Positions 10,984 through 22,295 of a stretch of 64,000 nt of DNA are shown here, in pieces; position 1 is the stretch's first letter, and every line of letters begins with the position of its first letter. The stretch spans positions 2,232,001 to 2,296,000 of the forward strand of contig NC_080699.1 in the NCBI RefSeq assembly GCF_030445035.2, written 5' to 3'. A model generated the notes under the pieces. The model was not told where the DNA came from. It did no database searches and saw only the letters and a list, made by a program, of their open reading frames with translations. The translations under genes and the position numbers were made by a program. The DNA is from Dasypus novemcinctus (lineage: Eukaryota > Chordata > Mammalia > Cingulata > Dasypodidae).

Positions 10984-11178
10984 TGGGTTCTGCAGCCAAA
11001 TTACTTGGGTTCAAATCCCAGCAATCCCATTTGTTATGTGGCCTTGGCAATGTTATGTAAGAGGGTCATCTTTGCAAAAATAATAGTCCATATGTCATGG
11101 ACAATTATATGAATTAACATTATAAAGTGTTTACTGTAATAAGTACTACATAAATGCCCAATCAATGGTAGCTTCCTT
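10984..11178 (+). repeat. MIR SINE relic
   Basis: Contains 'gggttcaaatcccagcaatccc', 'gttatgtggccttggcaa', and a tail with 'gtttactgtaataagtactacataaatg', in MIR order. Confidence 0.75.
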
Positions 11179-11179
11179 A

Positions 11180-11900
11180 GGTCAGTGTGCAAGCTACCTT
11201 GCTTAGAGACGCACAATGCATGTAAGCATATTCAGGAATCTGAAAAACTGCAGTAAAGAAAAACTTTTAAGTCTGTTCAATACAACATTTCTAAACACAT
11301 TTCACCAAGAACTCTTTTTTTGTATGGGTTTCAAAAATATTCTTAACACCTATACCAAAACAGGGAGTGCTGCTATAGGATTGTAAATTTAGCTGAGGGT
11401 CACCCAACACTAGTGGCCATGAGACCCTGAAAGAAGGAAAAGCAATTCAAAAATATATCCCCAGTTGGCTGGCGAGACACTTCTGAAGTCCAGCGGTACA
11501 GGTCTTCCTTCACCATCAGCCTTTTCATGGCCACTAAGCACAGTCCTGAGTTCATTCAACATGCAGCGAAGCACCCACAGGCGACAACCTCTGTATATAT
11601 TTAGACGAATCATCCAAAGAAATCAGAGATGAAAGCAACATCTAATGGCTAAGAATACATAAGTAGCCCTTTCCCTTCACTTTCAGTTACCCTGCAGCGG
11701 AACCTGGTCACAGATGAGCTCCATAAATTTACAGTATGTTCTCCTCAGTAGCCAGGCTGAGCAAAATCACCCAATTTGTTAGAACATTAATCCTCTGAAA
11801 GCCTGCCAGCCCTAATCATTTTATGGATTCACATTGCTTAATGGTAAAGATGAGAGGACCCCCTGGGAGGCCCAGGTGTGACCTTCAGTGAGTCAAGTGC
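11180..11900. other. Intergenic DNA, nothing recognised
   Basis: AT-rich to mixed unique sequence with no supported feature. Confidence 0.35.
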
Positions 11901-11904
11901 AGAC

Positions 11905-12120
11905 TGTCCGCTGGTTACATGGCTGAGGGTTATGCCACGTTGATCCCCATCCACTGGTTATGTGGCTACAGGTTGTGCCGCACTGGTCCCTGTCTACTGG
12001 TTATGTGGCTGAGGTTGTACCGCTCAGTCCCTGTCCACTGGTTACATGGCTGCAAGTTGGGCCCCATCAGTCCTCGTCCACTAAATAAGTGGCTGCAGGT
12101 TGTGCCATGTCAGTCCAGGG
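11905..12120. repeat. Minisatellite, ~49-bp unit, four to five copies
   Basis: The unit centres on CACTGGTTATGTGGCTGCAG followed by 'gttgtgcc' and 'cagtccctgtc'. Successive copies start near 11908, 11959, 12007, 12048 and 12090. The last copies are more diverged. Confidence 0.85.
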
Positions 12121-12184
12121 TGCCCCAGTGTGGCCAGCTGCCCATATGCACCTTTGGCCTTTTGTGAAGCCCTCTTGTAGAAAT

Positions 12185-12295
12185 GTCAGTCCCTTGAAAC
12201 CAGAGAGTAGGTCTTACTGATTTCTGAATCTCCAGTAATTGGCATAATATCAAGCACATAGAGGTCACTCAACAATTATTTGTTAAAGATCAAAT
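12185..12295 (+). repeat. L2 3'-end relic
   Basis: 'gaaaccagagagtaggtcttactg', 'atctccagtaattggcataat' and 'caacaattatttgtt' follow the L2 terminal consensus. Confidence 0.55.
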
Positions 12296-12342
12296 AAGTG
12301 ATAGGCAGTTACCCTCAGCAAAAAAAAAGGGAAAGGGGGCGG

Positions 12343-13008
12343 GTATTAGTCAGCCAAAGGGGTGCTAATGCAAAGTACCAGAAATCAGTTGTTTTTATAA
12401 AGGGTATTTATTCAGGGTAGAAGCTTACAGTTACCAGGCCATAACACAAAAGTTACTTCCCTCACCAAAGTCTGCTGCCACGTGTTGGAGCGAGATGGCT
12501 GCCGACATCTGCAAGGGTTCAGGCTTCCTCTTCCTCTTAAGGTTGCATGGTTCCAACTTCTTCAAAATCAGCTGCAGGCTGGGATAGGTCTTTTCTCTCT
12601 CCCAGGGATTGTTTCTTCCTGGGCTCAGCTGCTCTGCTCTCTCCACAAGGTCAGCTGTAGATGCTCAGGCTCTCTCTCCCCAGGGCCTCTGCCGTGTCTG
12701 TGGAGCCATCTCTGTTCCTCTGTGTTCTTCTGTGTGTTTACTTCCCGGGGCTCCAGCATCCAAGACTCCAACATCAAAACTCCAACTAACTCACCTGCCT
12801 TGTCATTTCCTCTGAGTCCCCGCCCACAAAGGGGACTTTGTAACAGGGACTCAACGTCCTACTGACATTGCCCGATCAAAGCCATAATCATAATTTAATC
12901 AAGTAAAAGTGAAACCTGTAAATCCAATACAATCTAATATGCTGAGACCAGTTTACAAATGTAATCCAAGATCTATTTCTGGAAATCATGAACAATATCA
13001 AACTGCTG
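12343..13008 (-). mobile_element. LTR-like element (MaLR-type ends), antisense copy
   Basis: The minus strand begins 'cagcagtttgatattgttc' and ends 'tggctgactaatac', the same ends as the plus-strand copy at 60807-61309. Shared internal landmarks include 'gtgagggaagtaac', 'aataaataccctttataaa', 'tttctggta' and 'agcacccctttggctga'. An AATAAA-like word sits near the 3' end, as in an LTR. This copy is about 660 bases. I infer a lineage-specific MaLR-type LTR, but no internal viral sequence is attached. Confidence 0.65.
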
Positions 13009-13134
13009 TGTGGGGGGGGAGGTACTTTCGTTACTTCTCAGTGTGTAGGGGCAGGTGAAGGCTCTCCTTGATTCTACCTGCGAGGACCAGCTCTGAAGTG
13101 CTGCTACCTTCAGAGTACAGTTGGCAGAATAATC

Positions 13135-13350
13135 TAACAGTCAGAAGCACGGGTCTGCAGCACACTATGTGGGTTGGAAGTTTGGTCCTCAACACCTGTG
13201 TAATTGTGGGAAAGTCGTTAGGCTCCGTGTCCGTTACCAAGATAGAAATTATAACCGGGTTGTCATGAGGAGCAAATAAACGTTCGCCGCAAGCAGTGAC
13301 GCACACAGCGAATGTCTGGTATAGTAAACGCTGCGTGAATCTTGGCCGTG
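13135..13350 (+). repeat. MIR SINE relic
   Basis: 'acagtcagaagcacgggtctgc', 'gtgtaattgtgggaaagtcgtta', 'cgtgtccgttaccaagatag' and 'ctggtatagtaaacgctg' fall in MIR order, with unusually high GC. Confidence 0.65.
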
Positions 13351-14097
13351 ACTGTGTGAGGGCAGGGCAGAGCCATGGCGGGTACAGGAGGCATCACTGC
13401 CGTGCGGGTGGCCTCGTCACCTCCCACCAGGGGACACAGCCTGGGGGCCAGAAGCCTGGCTGGGAATCGCCTGGGCACGTCTCTCTGGGACCCCGCGGAG
13501 GGCTGTCTGGGGAGGGCCTGGTGCCCAGGAGCAGGCGCGCGCCCTTGGCTGGCCCTGTCCCATGCTGGGGGGCACCCACGCTCGCTTCCTGCCGCCCAGA
13601 GGCCTGGTCCATCCCGGCCTCACCGTGTCCCCACTGTGGACCAAAGCACCGCATCCCTCTTGGAGACGTGTGGAACTGGGGCTGAAAGTCACTGAGTCTC
13701 TGCAGATAGGGCCCCGGGTACGCAGTGGCCGTGCTTTGGGTCAGAGGACAGAACCAGGCCTTCAGAGAGAATGGTGAAGAGACGCAGAGGTGAGAAGCAG
13801 CGAGCCCGGCTCGCCTCTGGTACCCGTGTCCACCCCCCATGCCCGGCCGCCCCCAGCCCTGGCGTGGCAGTCCTGAGCCCTAGAAGGAGACTCGTCCTTT
13901 CTGCCCTGGCTGGCGAGCGTTGGTTCCTGTTGCTCGGAGTCACAATCCCAGGGGTCAGAGCCTGTTTCCTGGTTAGTTTTAGTCTTTGCAGTCACAGCAC
14001 GCTCTTGACACTTTGCTGCCCGCGGCGCCCGTGGCGCAGCAGAACCGCCAGGGCGGGCGCTGGTGGCACCTGCGGGGAGCCCGAGCGGCGGGGGCAC
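13350..14097. other. GC-rich flank of the 15-bp array, nothing recognised
   Basis: GC-rich unique sequence leading into the large minisatellite. Long open frames enter from here, but no splice sites, start context or protein similarity supports an exon. Confidence 0.4.
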
Positions 14098-15122
14098 AGC
14101 CCCCGGCCCCACACCCAGCTGCCCCCACACCCAGCTGCCCGCACGCCCAGCCGTCCCATGCCCACCTGCCCCACGCCCAGCTGCCCCACGCCCAGCTGTC
14201 CCACGCCCACCTGCCCCACGCCCAGCTGCCCCACGCCCACCTGTCCCACGCCCACCTGCCCCACGCCCAGCTGCCCCACGCCCAGCTGCCCCCCGCCCAG
14301 CTGCCCCCCGCCCACCTGTCCCACGCCCACCTGCCCCCCGCCCAGCTGCCCCCCGCCCACCTGCCCCCCGCCCAGCTGCCCCCCGCCCAGCTGCCCCCCG
14401 CCCACCTGCCCCCCGCCCACCTGCCCCACGCCCACCTGCCCCACGCCCAGCTGCCCCACGCCCACCTGCCCCCGCCCACCTGCCCCCCGCCCACCTGCCC
14501 CCCGCCCACCTGCCCCCCGCCCAGCTGCCCCACGCCCACCTGCCCCACGCCCACCTGCCCCACGCCCACCTGCCCCCCGCCCAGCTGCCCCCCGCCCACC
14601 TGCCCCACGCCCACCTGCCCCACGCCCACCTGCCCCCCGCCCACCTGCCCCCCGCCCAGCTGCCCCACGCCCACCTGCCCCACGCCCACCTGCCCCACGC
14701 CCACCTGCCCCCCGCCCACCTGCCCCACGCCCACCTGCCCCACGCCCAGCTGCCCCACGCCCAGCTGCCCCACGCCCACCTGCCCCACGCCCAGCTGCCC
14801 CCCGCCCACCTGCCCCACGCCCAGCTGCCCCCCGCCCAGCTGCCCCCCGCCCACCTGCCCCACGCCCAGCTGCCCCCCGCCCACCTGCCCCCCGCCCACC
14901 TGCCCCACGCCCAGCTGCCCCCCGCCCACCTGCCCCACGCCCAGCTGTCCCACGCCCACCTGCCCCACGCCCAGCTGCCCCACGCCCAGCTGTCCCATGC
15001 CCACCTGCCCCCCGCCCACCTGCCCCCCGCCCAGCTGCCCCCCACCCACCTGCCCCACGCCCACCTGCCCCCCGCCCAGCTGCCCCCCGCCCACCTGCCC
15101 CACGCCCACCTGCCCCCGCCCC
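14098..15122. repeat. 15-bp minisatellite, about 68 units
   Basis: The unit is CCCASCTGCCCCMCG, with two main variable sites: CACCTG or CAGCTG, and CCCACG or CCCCCG. A few units have CTGTCC, and single units lack one C (for example near 14466, which shifts the phase by one base). Every unit therefore contains one E-box word (CANNTG). The complementary strand has closely spaced runs of three to four G. No stop codon occurs in any frame because of the repeat, which creates long artefactual open frames on both strands. Confidence 0.97.
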
Positions 15123-16135
15123 TCCAGGCTCGGCCTCGTCTTGGCTCTCACGTCCCCCCTCGCCGCCGGGCTGCGGGCGCTGCCCCTTCCCTCCCCGCCT
15201 GGAGCGCTCGCTGCGGCCTGGAGCCTGGGGGAGGCCGCGCCCGCCCCGCCCCGCCCCGCGCCCACCGCCTCTTGCCACGACCCACCTCCTGCAGGTGACC
15301 CGAGTGGGACCCTCAGCTTCCTTCCGAGGGGCTCATAGTTTTTGAATGTAACATTTAAAAGAAAATAAAGAAGAAAAAAAAGAGATAATGAAGTTCTTTT
15401 TTCAGAATATGCAATAATAACTTGAATTTTTCATTTCATTGTCATATATGTATTGACAAATCTACACACACATAAAATCATTTTGAATAAAAGAGTGATG
15501 AAGATAAAAAAAACACAAAAAGCTTCCTTCCCAGATAGCCCCTTCCCTGCTACCGGATGTAGCAAGGCCTCCCCAAAGTGAAAAAAATAGTTCGGTGCAT
15601 GGTAGATTTTCCCAGATCTGTGTCTTCCAGCGATAGCCACCATTTTCTTGTGTCACAGTGCTAATGTACTGAATCGGAACTGTTGGCTAGTTGGTTGGGA
15701 CAGCAAAAGTGCAAAGATTTCAAAACTCACTTTCATCGGCCTCATTGACAGGAAAATCAAACTTTTATAAGCTTAGCAAAATTAAATCACAACCAAGCAA
15801 ACAAAGCAAAGCAAAAGGCAACACACTAACAAAGACTTGGAAGAAAGAACAAGGAAAGGAGAAAAAGATGAAAAAGGAGCAAAAACGAACTGTTACAGAG
15901 TGGTGGATATTGGCGATCACCGAGTGCAGAACTGGTGGTGGCGATTGGAGGTGGAGTCAGTTGTCAAGCTGGCCCCGAGGGGGCAGCAGGCTGCGGTTCT
16001 CAGCGGGCAGCGATGACCAGGAGAGAAAGTCTGTTCTGGGACGAGCACCCGCAGGACTCGTGGCAGAGGGCAGCGCTTTGAGGAACCACCTGCCTCCTGA
16101 CACCCGCAGTTAGAAGAGGGACAGTCCCTGAAAGG
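15123..16135. other. Intergenic DNA, nothing recognised
   Basis: GC-rich to 15330, including a 'ccccgccccgccccgc' run at 15240-15260, then abruptly AT-rich. I see no supported gene or repeat. Confidence 0.4.
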
Positions 16136-16141
16136 GTACGC

Positions 16142-16635
16142 GAGGCGCCCACTTCCCCAGGTCCACTGAGCAGGTGTGCGAGGGGCCCACTTTCCCAGCT
16201 CTGCTGAGCAGGTGCGCGAGGGGCCCACTTCCCCAGGTCCACTGAGGAGGTGTGATAGGTGCCCACTTTCCCAGCTCTGCTGAGCAGGTGCGCGAGGGGC
16301 CCACTTCCCCAGGTCCACTGAGGAGGAGTGATAGGTGCCCACTTTCCCAGCTCTGCTGAGCAGGTGCGTGAGGCACCCACTTCCCCAGGTCCACTGAGCA
16401 GGTGCGCGAGGGGCCCACTTCCCCAGGTCCACTGAGGAGGAGTGATAGGTGCCCACTTTCCCAGCTCTGCTGAGCAGGTGCACGAGGGGCCCACTTCCCC
16501 AGATCCACTGAGGAGGAGTGATAGGTGCCCACTTCCCCAGCTCCACCGAGCAGGTGCGCGAGGCGCCCACTTCCCCGGCTCCGCCGAGCAGGTATACTAG
16601 CTGGTTCACATCTCCAGCTCCGTCGAGCACGACAG
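16142..16635. repeat. 38-bp minisatellite, 13 units, two alternating types
   Basis: The unit is 'gaggggcccacttcccc' plus 'aggtccactgagcaggtgcgc'. Type A has 'ccaggtccactgag' and type B has 'ccagctctgctgag'. Types alternate through most of the array, giving a 76-bp dimer period, with one A-A step near 16368-16440. The last two units are more diverged. Confidence 0.95.
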
Positions 16636-16639
16636 TGTC

Positions 16640-17094
16640 CAGCCTGCACTTTCCTCAAGGTATCCGGGGCTCAGCTCTGTTCAGCTGCCAAGGACGCACT
16701 TGCTGCATGGTCTGTGTCTGTGATCGCGGCATTTAATGGTAATTTGTGGTAAGAAATTTTCACGATGATGATCTACTTTGATCCTCACAGGCCTGGAGTT
16801 TGCTATTACAGCAGTAATGCCACTTTAAAAGTGAGGTGCCAAAAAAAAAGTGATTTTCTCAATGTCTCCTGATTCCACCTCTCACATGTACTTCTCTGCA
16901 TCACAACAGAATTACAGTAGAAACAAACTGCATGGAAGCTCGGTCCTGGACGTCATGCAGTTAAATAGGTATTTCTTCTCTTTCTTTTATTTGAAAGAGA
17001 CACATAATTTAAAAGCAAGAGGATTTCATGATGTCTTTCAAGTGAGCAAGCTGCACCCTGGCCAACTCTACATTTGTCTTTATAGAAAATAATA
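16640..17094. other. Intergenic DNA, nothing recognised
   Basis: No supported feature; composition returns to AT-rich. Confidence 0.35.
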
Positions 17095-17295
17095 GTTTCC
17101 TCTTATTTACTGAACACTTGCTATGGGCTGGGCAAGGGAATTAGCATTCTACATGCCTTTTTAAAACGTGACAACAGGCACGTGATGCACCTCCTTTTTA
17201 GTGATGAGGAAATCAAGGCTCAGAAAGGTTAAGTAACTCACCCAGTGCTGCACAGCCATAGTGACAGTCTTGACTTGAGCCAGGACCTACCTGTG
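17095..17295 (-). repeat. MIR SINE relic
   Basis: Contains 'gaacacttgctatgggctgggc', 'gatgaggaaatcaaggctcag', and 'aaggttaagtaactcacccag', the well-known MIR segments in reverse orientation. Confidence 0.85.
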
Positions 17296-17299
17296 CAGC

Positions 17300-17934
17300 G
17301 CTGTCCTTCCTCATCGCACGCTGTGCCCTGGAGGCAGGGTCAGGCCTGAAAGGGCCACCGCGTCCTGGGGAAGAAAAGGTGAAACTCTTCCAGCCACCAC
17401 CTGTGAAGGCCCGGAAGTGCTGTTTGTTGGAAAGTTTTATTATTATCTTTACTTCCTTATTAAACTTTAGTTATCAGGAGAAAGAAATTAGTTTCTTGAA
17501 TTACCATTTTCCCTGCAGTTGGGATACAGGAGTTATTTTACTTTTACTTTGGATGCCCTTGCTAAAGTTTGTCTTTATTAATATCTTTTAATTGTACAAT
17601 TATCTTTAGTTACATGAGGAAGAGGGTTTTTTCCCCTAAAAATAAAAAGACCCTTGAGCAGCAGTTCTTTTTTTGAAAATACATATCCATTTAATTCTTC
17701 ATTTATGTACAAATCTGTTTATATACATGACAGGTTCTTGAGGAGCAGTCGTATATATTGGCGTGCTTTCCGTTCTCTCCGCTTCCACGTTGCTTTCTGC
17801 TCTTCCCCTCCACCCTGTAATTATTTTTATTATCAAGATTTCATTTTTTTTTCCGTTTCCTTCTTCTTACTGGTTAGATCAAACGGCTTTCAGTCCAATT
17901 TCCCCTCTGATATATTGAAAGTTCTCCCTCTTTT
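17300..17934. other. Intergenic DNA, nothing recognised
   Basis: AT-rich sequence with T-rich stretches and no supported gene. Confidence 0.35.
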
Positions 17935-18615
17935 TTAAAAAAATATTTTTACAAATGTTTTTTTAAAGATTCGATTACATAAATGTTACATAAAAAATAC
18001 AGGGGAGCCCCACATGTCCTCCTCCCCACACGCTTTCCACATTAACAGCCTCCCTCGTTAGTGCAGTGCACCTGTCACGCTGACGAGCACACACCGAAGC
18101 ATCGTCTCACGTGGACACAGTGGACATTGCACCCTCTGCCCGCGCAGGCTTATAGGTCTTGACAAGCTGTTGAGTGGCCTGTACCCATCCCTGCAACATC
18201 CTGCAGGGCCATTCCAGTGCCCCCCAAATGCCCGGTGTTGCCCCCCTTCTTCCCTGCCTCCCCTCAGAACCGCTGGAGGCCGCTGCCCGCACAGCAGGGC
18301 GCGCGTTCTGCCCCTGCTGGAGCAGCGCTGAGCCCGCCGAGGTCACCCGTGGCGTCCCCTCGCACATCTGTCCACTCCGCAGTCCTGCGGATGCGGGGCA
18401 GTGCAGGCCCCCTGCCTCTGACTGAGCGGCTTAGATGCCAGGGCGCAGGTGGGCGCCACCGCCTTGCCCGCAGCTGCAGACACTCTCGGCTTCCTGGGAA
18501 GGGTCTGTCCATCACCGGCAGCCCATGAGTCGTCCTGGGTGGGTCTGAGGAAGAGGAGAGCAGGTGTGGCAACGCTGCCGACGTCTGGGGCTCACCTGGC
18601 CTTGGACGGACCAAA
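17935..18615 (-). mobile_element. L1-type 3'-end relic, GC-rich diverged copy
   Basis: The plus strand begins with a T/A-rich tail, then 'gattacataaatgttacata'. It continues with 'cttataggtcttgacaag', 'agtggcctgtacccatccctgc', 'cagaaccgctggaggcc' and 'gacactctcggcttcctgg'. The same early segment opens the copy at 52.9 kb, and the general design matches copies at 19.7 and 26.2 kb. I read it as a LINE 3' end with its poly(A) side at 17935. Family naming is from memory. Confidence 0.55.
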
Positions 18616-18619
18616 GGCT

Positions 18620-19685
18620 TAAGCCTCTGCGACCTGTATTTAACAAGTAGGGTGCTCTTTATAGGTCCAAGTAAAAGGGGCAGAAGAGCCCTTGAGGGAA
18701 GCTGGAAATGACTCTAACTCTGTCCCACTGGGGAGCATAAACTCCAGAGCAGGGCCCACTGCAGCGCCAACCTCCTGAGCTGCCTGCCCTGCCTCGGGGT
18801 CGGGGGGTCTCCAGAGCCCCCCTGGAGGCTCCGTTTCCTGTGGCCGTCAGCGAGGCCCCGAGACGAGCAGGAGCGTGGGCTCTGCCGCGCCCTCCCCTGA
18901 CGTTGCTGGTGGCTGTTTTCCCTTTCCTGTGCTCACCGTCACATGCCTGTTTTTCTGTTTTACTAGAATAAAAGATCCACCCCAGAGGTTCTGTCTCCCC
19001 ATTTTCTCCTCTCCCCAATCACAAGCGGCCTGAAGCTGCGCTCCTTCCTCACCCTCCGCCCCGCCCCTGCGCAGGACCCCGGGGCCCCGCGTGCTGCCCT
19101 GTCCTAGCCATCCTCACGCACAAGCCGAATGCAGAGCTTCGCCCCGACGTCGGGGTTTGTTCCGACCTCCTTTTCAAACGTCTCCAAGGGTTTCGTGTCC
19201 GACTCCAGTCCTTTGAGGTAAGTGAAGGGAGAATGCAGCTGTTTTAAGACCACACACAGAGAGCTTTATGTTTTAAAAATAAAAATAATGGATATCACAA
19301 AAGTCTCATAAGCTGTGACCTAATGGGCAGACTAAATACTGGCAGATGCCCCTTTCTCTCCACTCTCCTCAGCTACCCCGATATTTATAACTGAGCTCAC
19401 AGGCCCTTCCCTGCCAGACGCTCAGGGGCTGTGGGCCCGTCCCGGGAGCCACGGGAGCAGCCAGTGACGTCAGAGCCTGCCTCGTGGTTGTTCGCTCAGC
19501 TCTGCTGTGTCGAAGGAAATCACAAGGTGAAGGAAAGAAAATATTCCTTAAAATGCCTTTCCTTCCTCTTGAGGGTGCTTTGAAATGATTCTGAAAGAAG
19601 CATCTGAATTCCAATAACCATTTTAAAAATTTTGCAGTTTCTATTAACAAAAGATATATTTGAAAATAATTTTTCCCTTCTTTTT
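18620..19685. other. Intergenic DNA, nothing recognised
   Basis: Mixed GC-rich sequence with no supported exon. Open frames on the minus strand have no recognisable similarity. Confidence 0.35.
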
Positions 19686-20220
19686 TTTTTTTTAAATGTT
19701 CCATTCAAAAAATATGAGGTCCCCATATATCCCCCACCCCCCTTACCCCACTCCTCCCATAACAACAACCTCTTTCATCACTGGGGCGCATCCATTGCAT
19801 TTGGTGAATACATTTGGAGCACTGCTGCACCACATGGATAGTGGTTTACATTGTAGTCCACACTCTCCCCCAGTCCACCCAGTGGGCCCTGGCAGGACAC
19901 GCAATGTCCAGCATCTGTCCCTGCAGCACCACCCAGGACAACTCCCAGTCCTGAAAATGTCCCCACATCACATCTCTTCTTCCCTCTCCCTACCCTCAGC
20001 AGCTACCGTGGCCACTTTCTCCACATCAATGCTACATTTTCTTCTATTACTAGTCACAATAGTTCCGTAGTAGAATACCAGTAAGTCCACTCTAACCCAT
20101 ACTCTATTCCTCCATCCTGTGGACCTCGGGATGGTGATGTCCACTCCATATCTATATCAAGAGGGGGCTGAGATTCCACATGGGTGAGGGATGCAATTCT
20201 CCTACTTGCAGCTGTAGGTA
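19686..20220 (-). mobile_element. L1-type 3'-end relic
   Basis: A plus-strand T-run is followed by 'atatatcccccacccccctta', 'cattgcatttggtgaatac', 'gcatctgtccctgcagcacc', 'ctttctccacatcaatgctac' and 'gatggtgatgtccactcc'. The 26.2 kb copy shares the first half in the same orientation. The stretch 27.0-27.2 kb shares the second half in reverse, which makes this copy the reference for reading that rearrangement. Confidence 0.7.
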
Positions 20221-20221
20221 A

Positions 20222-21790
20222 TTTAAGACGATTTGAAAATGATACAAAGTAATAAGAATGTTAAACTAGCACTCCGCTTTAGGGTAGTTATGCCATGATG
20301 CGAGACTAAATCTGACTTGTATAAACTTGTTTTAGTATAAACAAAAGCCAGGTATAGTGAATATGCTGCTTTGGGCCTTCGTTGATATCTATCTGAACAC
20401 TTTTTTCCAGTGCCCCCCTTCCTTTCAGCCACTCCCTAGGTTTCTCAGGCTACCACAAGGTACCTACACTGTCCCATCATTGTTTCCAGTTTCATTTATT
20501 ACTTTTCAGAGAATCCCCTAACTGTACCTTGAAATGAGTTGCAAAATGCCAGATTTATTATTCAGAAGTCTGATGTACATAAACATTTGAACTGTTGCAT
20601 CAATAAAGCTGGCAATCCACTATGAAAACAAAAACAAAGTTAGCCATCACATCCAAGAAAGAAATTTTACGAACCCCGTTCTAGCTGGAAGCAGCTGGCA
20701 GTTCGATTGGTCACTACACGGGCAAGGGAGAACTATTTTCCCAGCCGCACTGACAACTGAGCTCAAGGAAGACGGGTGCTCGGTCGAAGTCCAGTGGCCT
20801 GGCCCTCGTGAATTCCTAATGTCGCAGCAGATCTCTCCCATTGCTAATGAAGAAGAGATTTCATTACTAATGAAAGGGATTTTTCTCTTAAAGAAAAATC
20901 CACTTCACGTGAAATGTGCATAAATGAGCAAATTCTACAAAGAAATTATTTAGGAGTCGTCCAATACCTGCAAAACCTGATTCAAGTCCTAAGCATTAGT
21001 AGCCCCTGGGGTTCCCCAGACGTCGGGCCGTCATGTACAGCTGACAGGTGCGTGTGACCCAGGACTCCGCGCCGCCGTGCCCGGAAGCCAGTCCTACTGC
21101 ACGCCATCCACGCCCAGCCTCTCCAGGAGACAGTAGCTTAGTCGAAGATGGGTGGCTTCAGACTCAGAACTGGAGATTCTCCATCCCGCTGTGGAACCTG
21201 TGAGTGCACCAGGAGCTCCCTCACAGGGGAAGAGGACGGGATCAAACGGATTTACCTGGCATGTCAGTGAGACTGGCTTTAGAGGGAAAGAATGGGCACA
21301 AAAATTCAAGACAGAGTGCTTCAACACAAGCCTCTTTAGGATGGTACTTCTGAATTCAAAAACTATCCAAAGACAAGGTTACATTTTAAAACTCTCTTTT
21401 ATTGAGTTCATCAGTTAGTGAGTTGAAAATTTTTATACTGGAATTGTGCAAAATGAAAATTTCCTTCTGCGAGTGGGTTAAGATATAAGACAAAACTTTC
21501 TGTTGCAACCCCGGGAATGCGTGTTTTATTCCAGGGACGCCTAGGGCCGCTGGATGAGTGAAAACTGTGGACTATTATTTAGTAGTGAAGCCCTCCCCCT
21601 GGCGGACGTGGTAGGAATTTTAACAAAAAGTGTAAACTGCATTGCATTTCCTCTTAACATTTAAACCACAGAACTAAAGCAGCAGCAGCGGGGCCGGGCA
21701 GAGCTGCCTCGCTGGTGCACATCTAACCTGCAGTGTGGTGGCAAGGTGTGTCTTTCTAGGCCGTGGAAGCCCTGAGAGGGAGGGCTCTCC
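20222..21790. other. Intergenic DNA, nothing recognised
   Basis: Mostly unique sequence with no supported gene. Confidence 0.35.
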
Positions 21791-21794
21791 GTTC

Positions 21795-21990
21795 TGACCT
21801 TGGACTGACATTGGGCGACTATCTGTGGCTGTCTTGCGCCGTGTGGGATGTTTGGGGGCACCCGCGACCTCCCCGACTTGATGCCGGGACACCCTCCTTC
21901 CCAGTGTGATCCTCAGAAATGTCTCTAGACATCGGCAGATGCCGGGGGACGGAGTCCCTGCCACCCAGCAGAGGGGTGCCATTCGGCCTG
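21795..21990. repeat. Probable non-autonomous hAT-type MER relic
   Basis: The words 'gactgacattgggcgac', 'ctgtcttgcgccgtgtgggatg', 'cttgatgccgggacaccc' and 'gaaatgtctctagacatcggc' follow a common mammalian DNA-transposon relic with the theme 'gatgccagtagcacc...atgtctccagacattgcc'. I do not give a family name. Confidence 0.5.
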
Positions 21991-22004
21991 TCTTTGACAG
22001 GATC

Positions 22005-22295
22005 ACACTCTGCTTCTCTGTTGAGAAAAGACTGCCGGAGCCAGAGACACCGGTTAGGCGTGCACGTGGTGAGAAGCGGCCAAGTCCTGCGTATGTTTTG
22101 AAGTTGGAGGTGACAAATTTCAAAGGACAGATATGGAACGAGAGAGAGGACGGTCAAGGATGACACCAAACGCGCTGGCCTGCGCACGCGGGGGCACCGA
22201 GAGGAGAAGGCTGAGGGCGCGGGCGGCGGGCGTCCGGGCTGGGGCAGACTCGGAGCGCGCGGTTTGGACACGTTAAGTGGAAGAGGACTTTGAGG
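22005..22295 (+). repeat. Ancient mammalian interspersed repeat (family not named)
   Basis: 'gccggagccagagacaccggttagg', 'gaggacggtcaaggatgacacc' and 'ggtttggacacgttaagtgg' are parts of the same ancient repeat seen at 59.1-59.8 kb. It is GC-richer here than in that copy. Confidence 0.5.

Noticed and set aside
13762-15345. Open frames of 411-524 codons on both strands, in all phases, over the 15-bp array
   Set aside because: A 15-base repeat without stop words leaves every frame open. The predicted proteins are mere repeats (PAPRP, CPTPT and the like) with no splice or start support.
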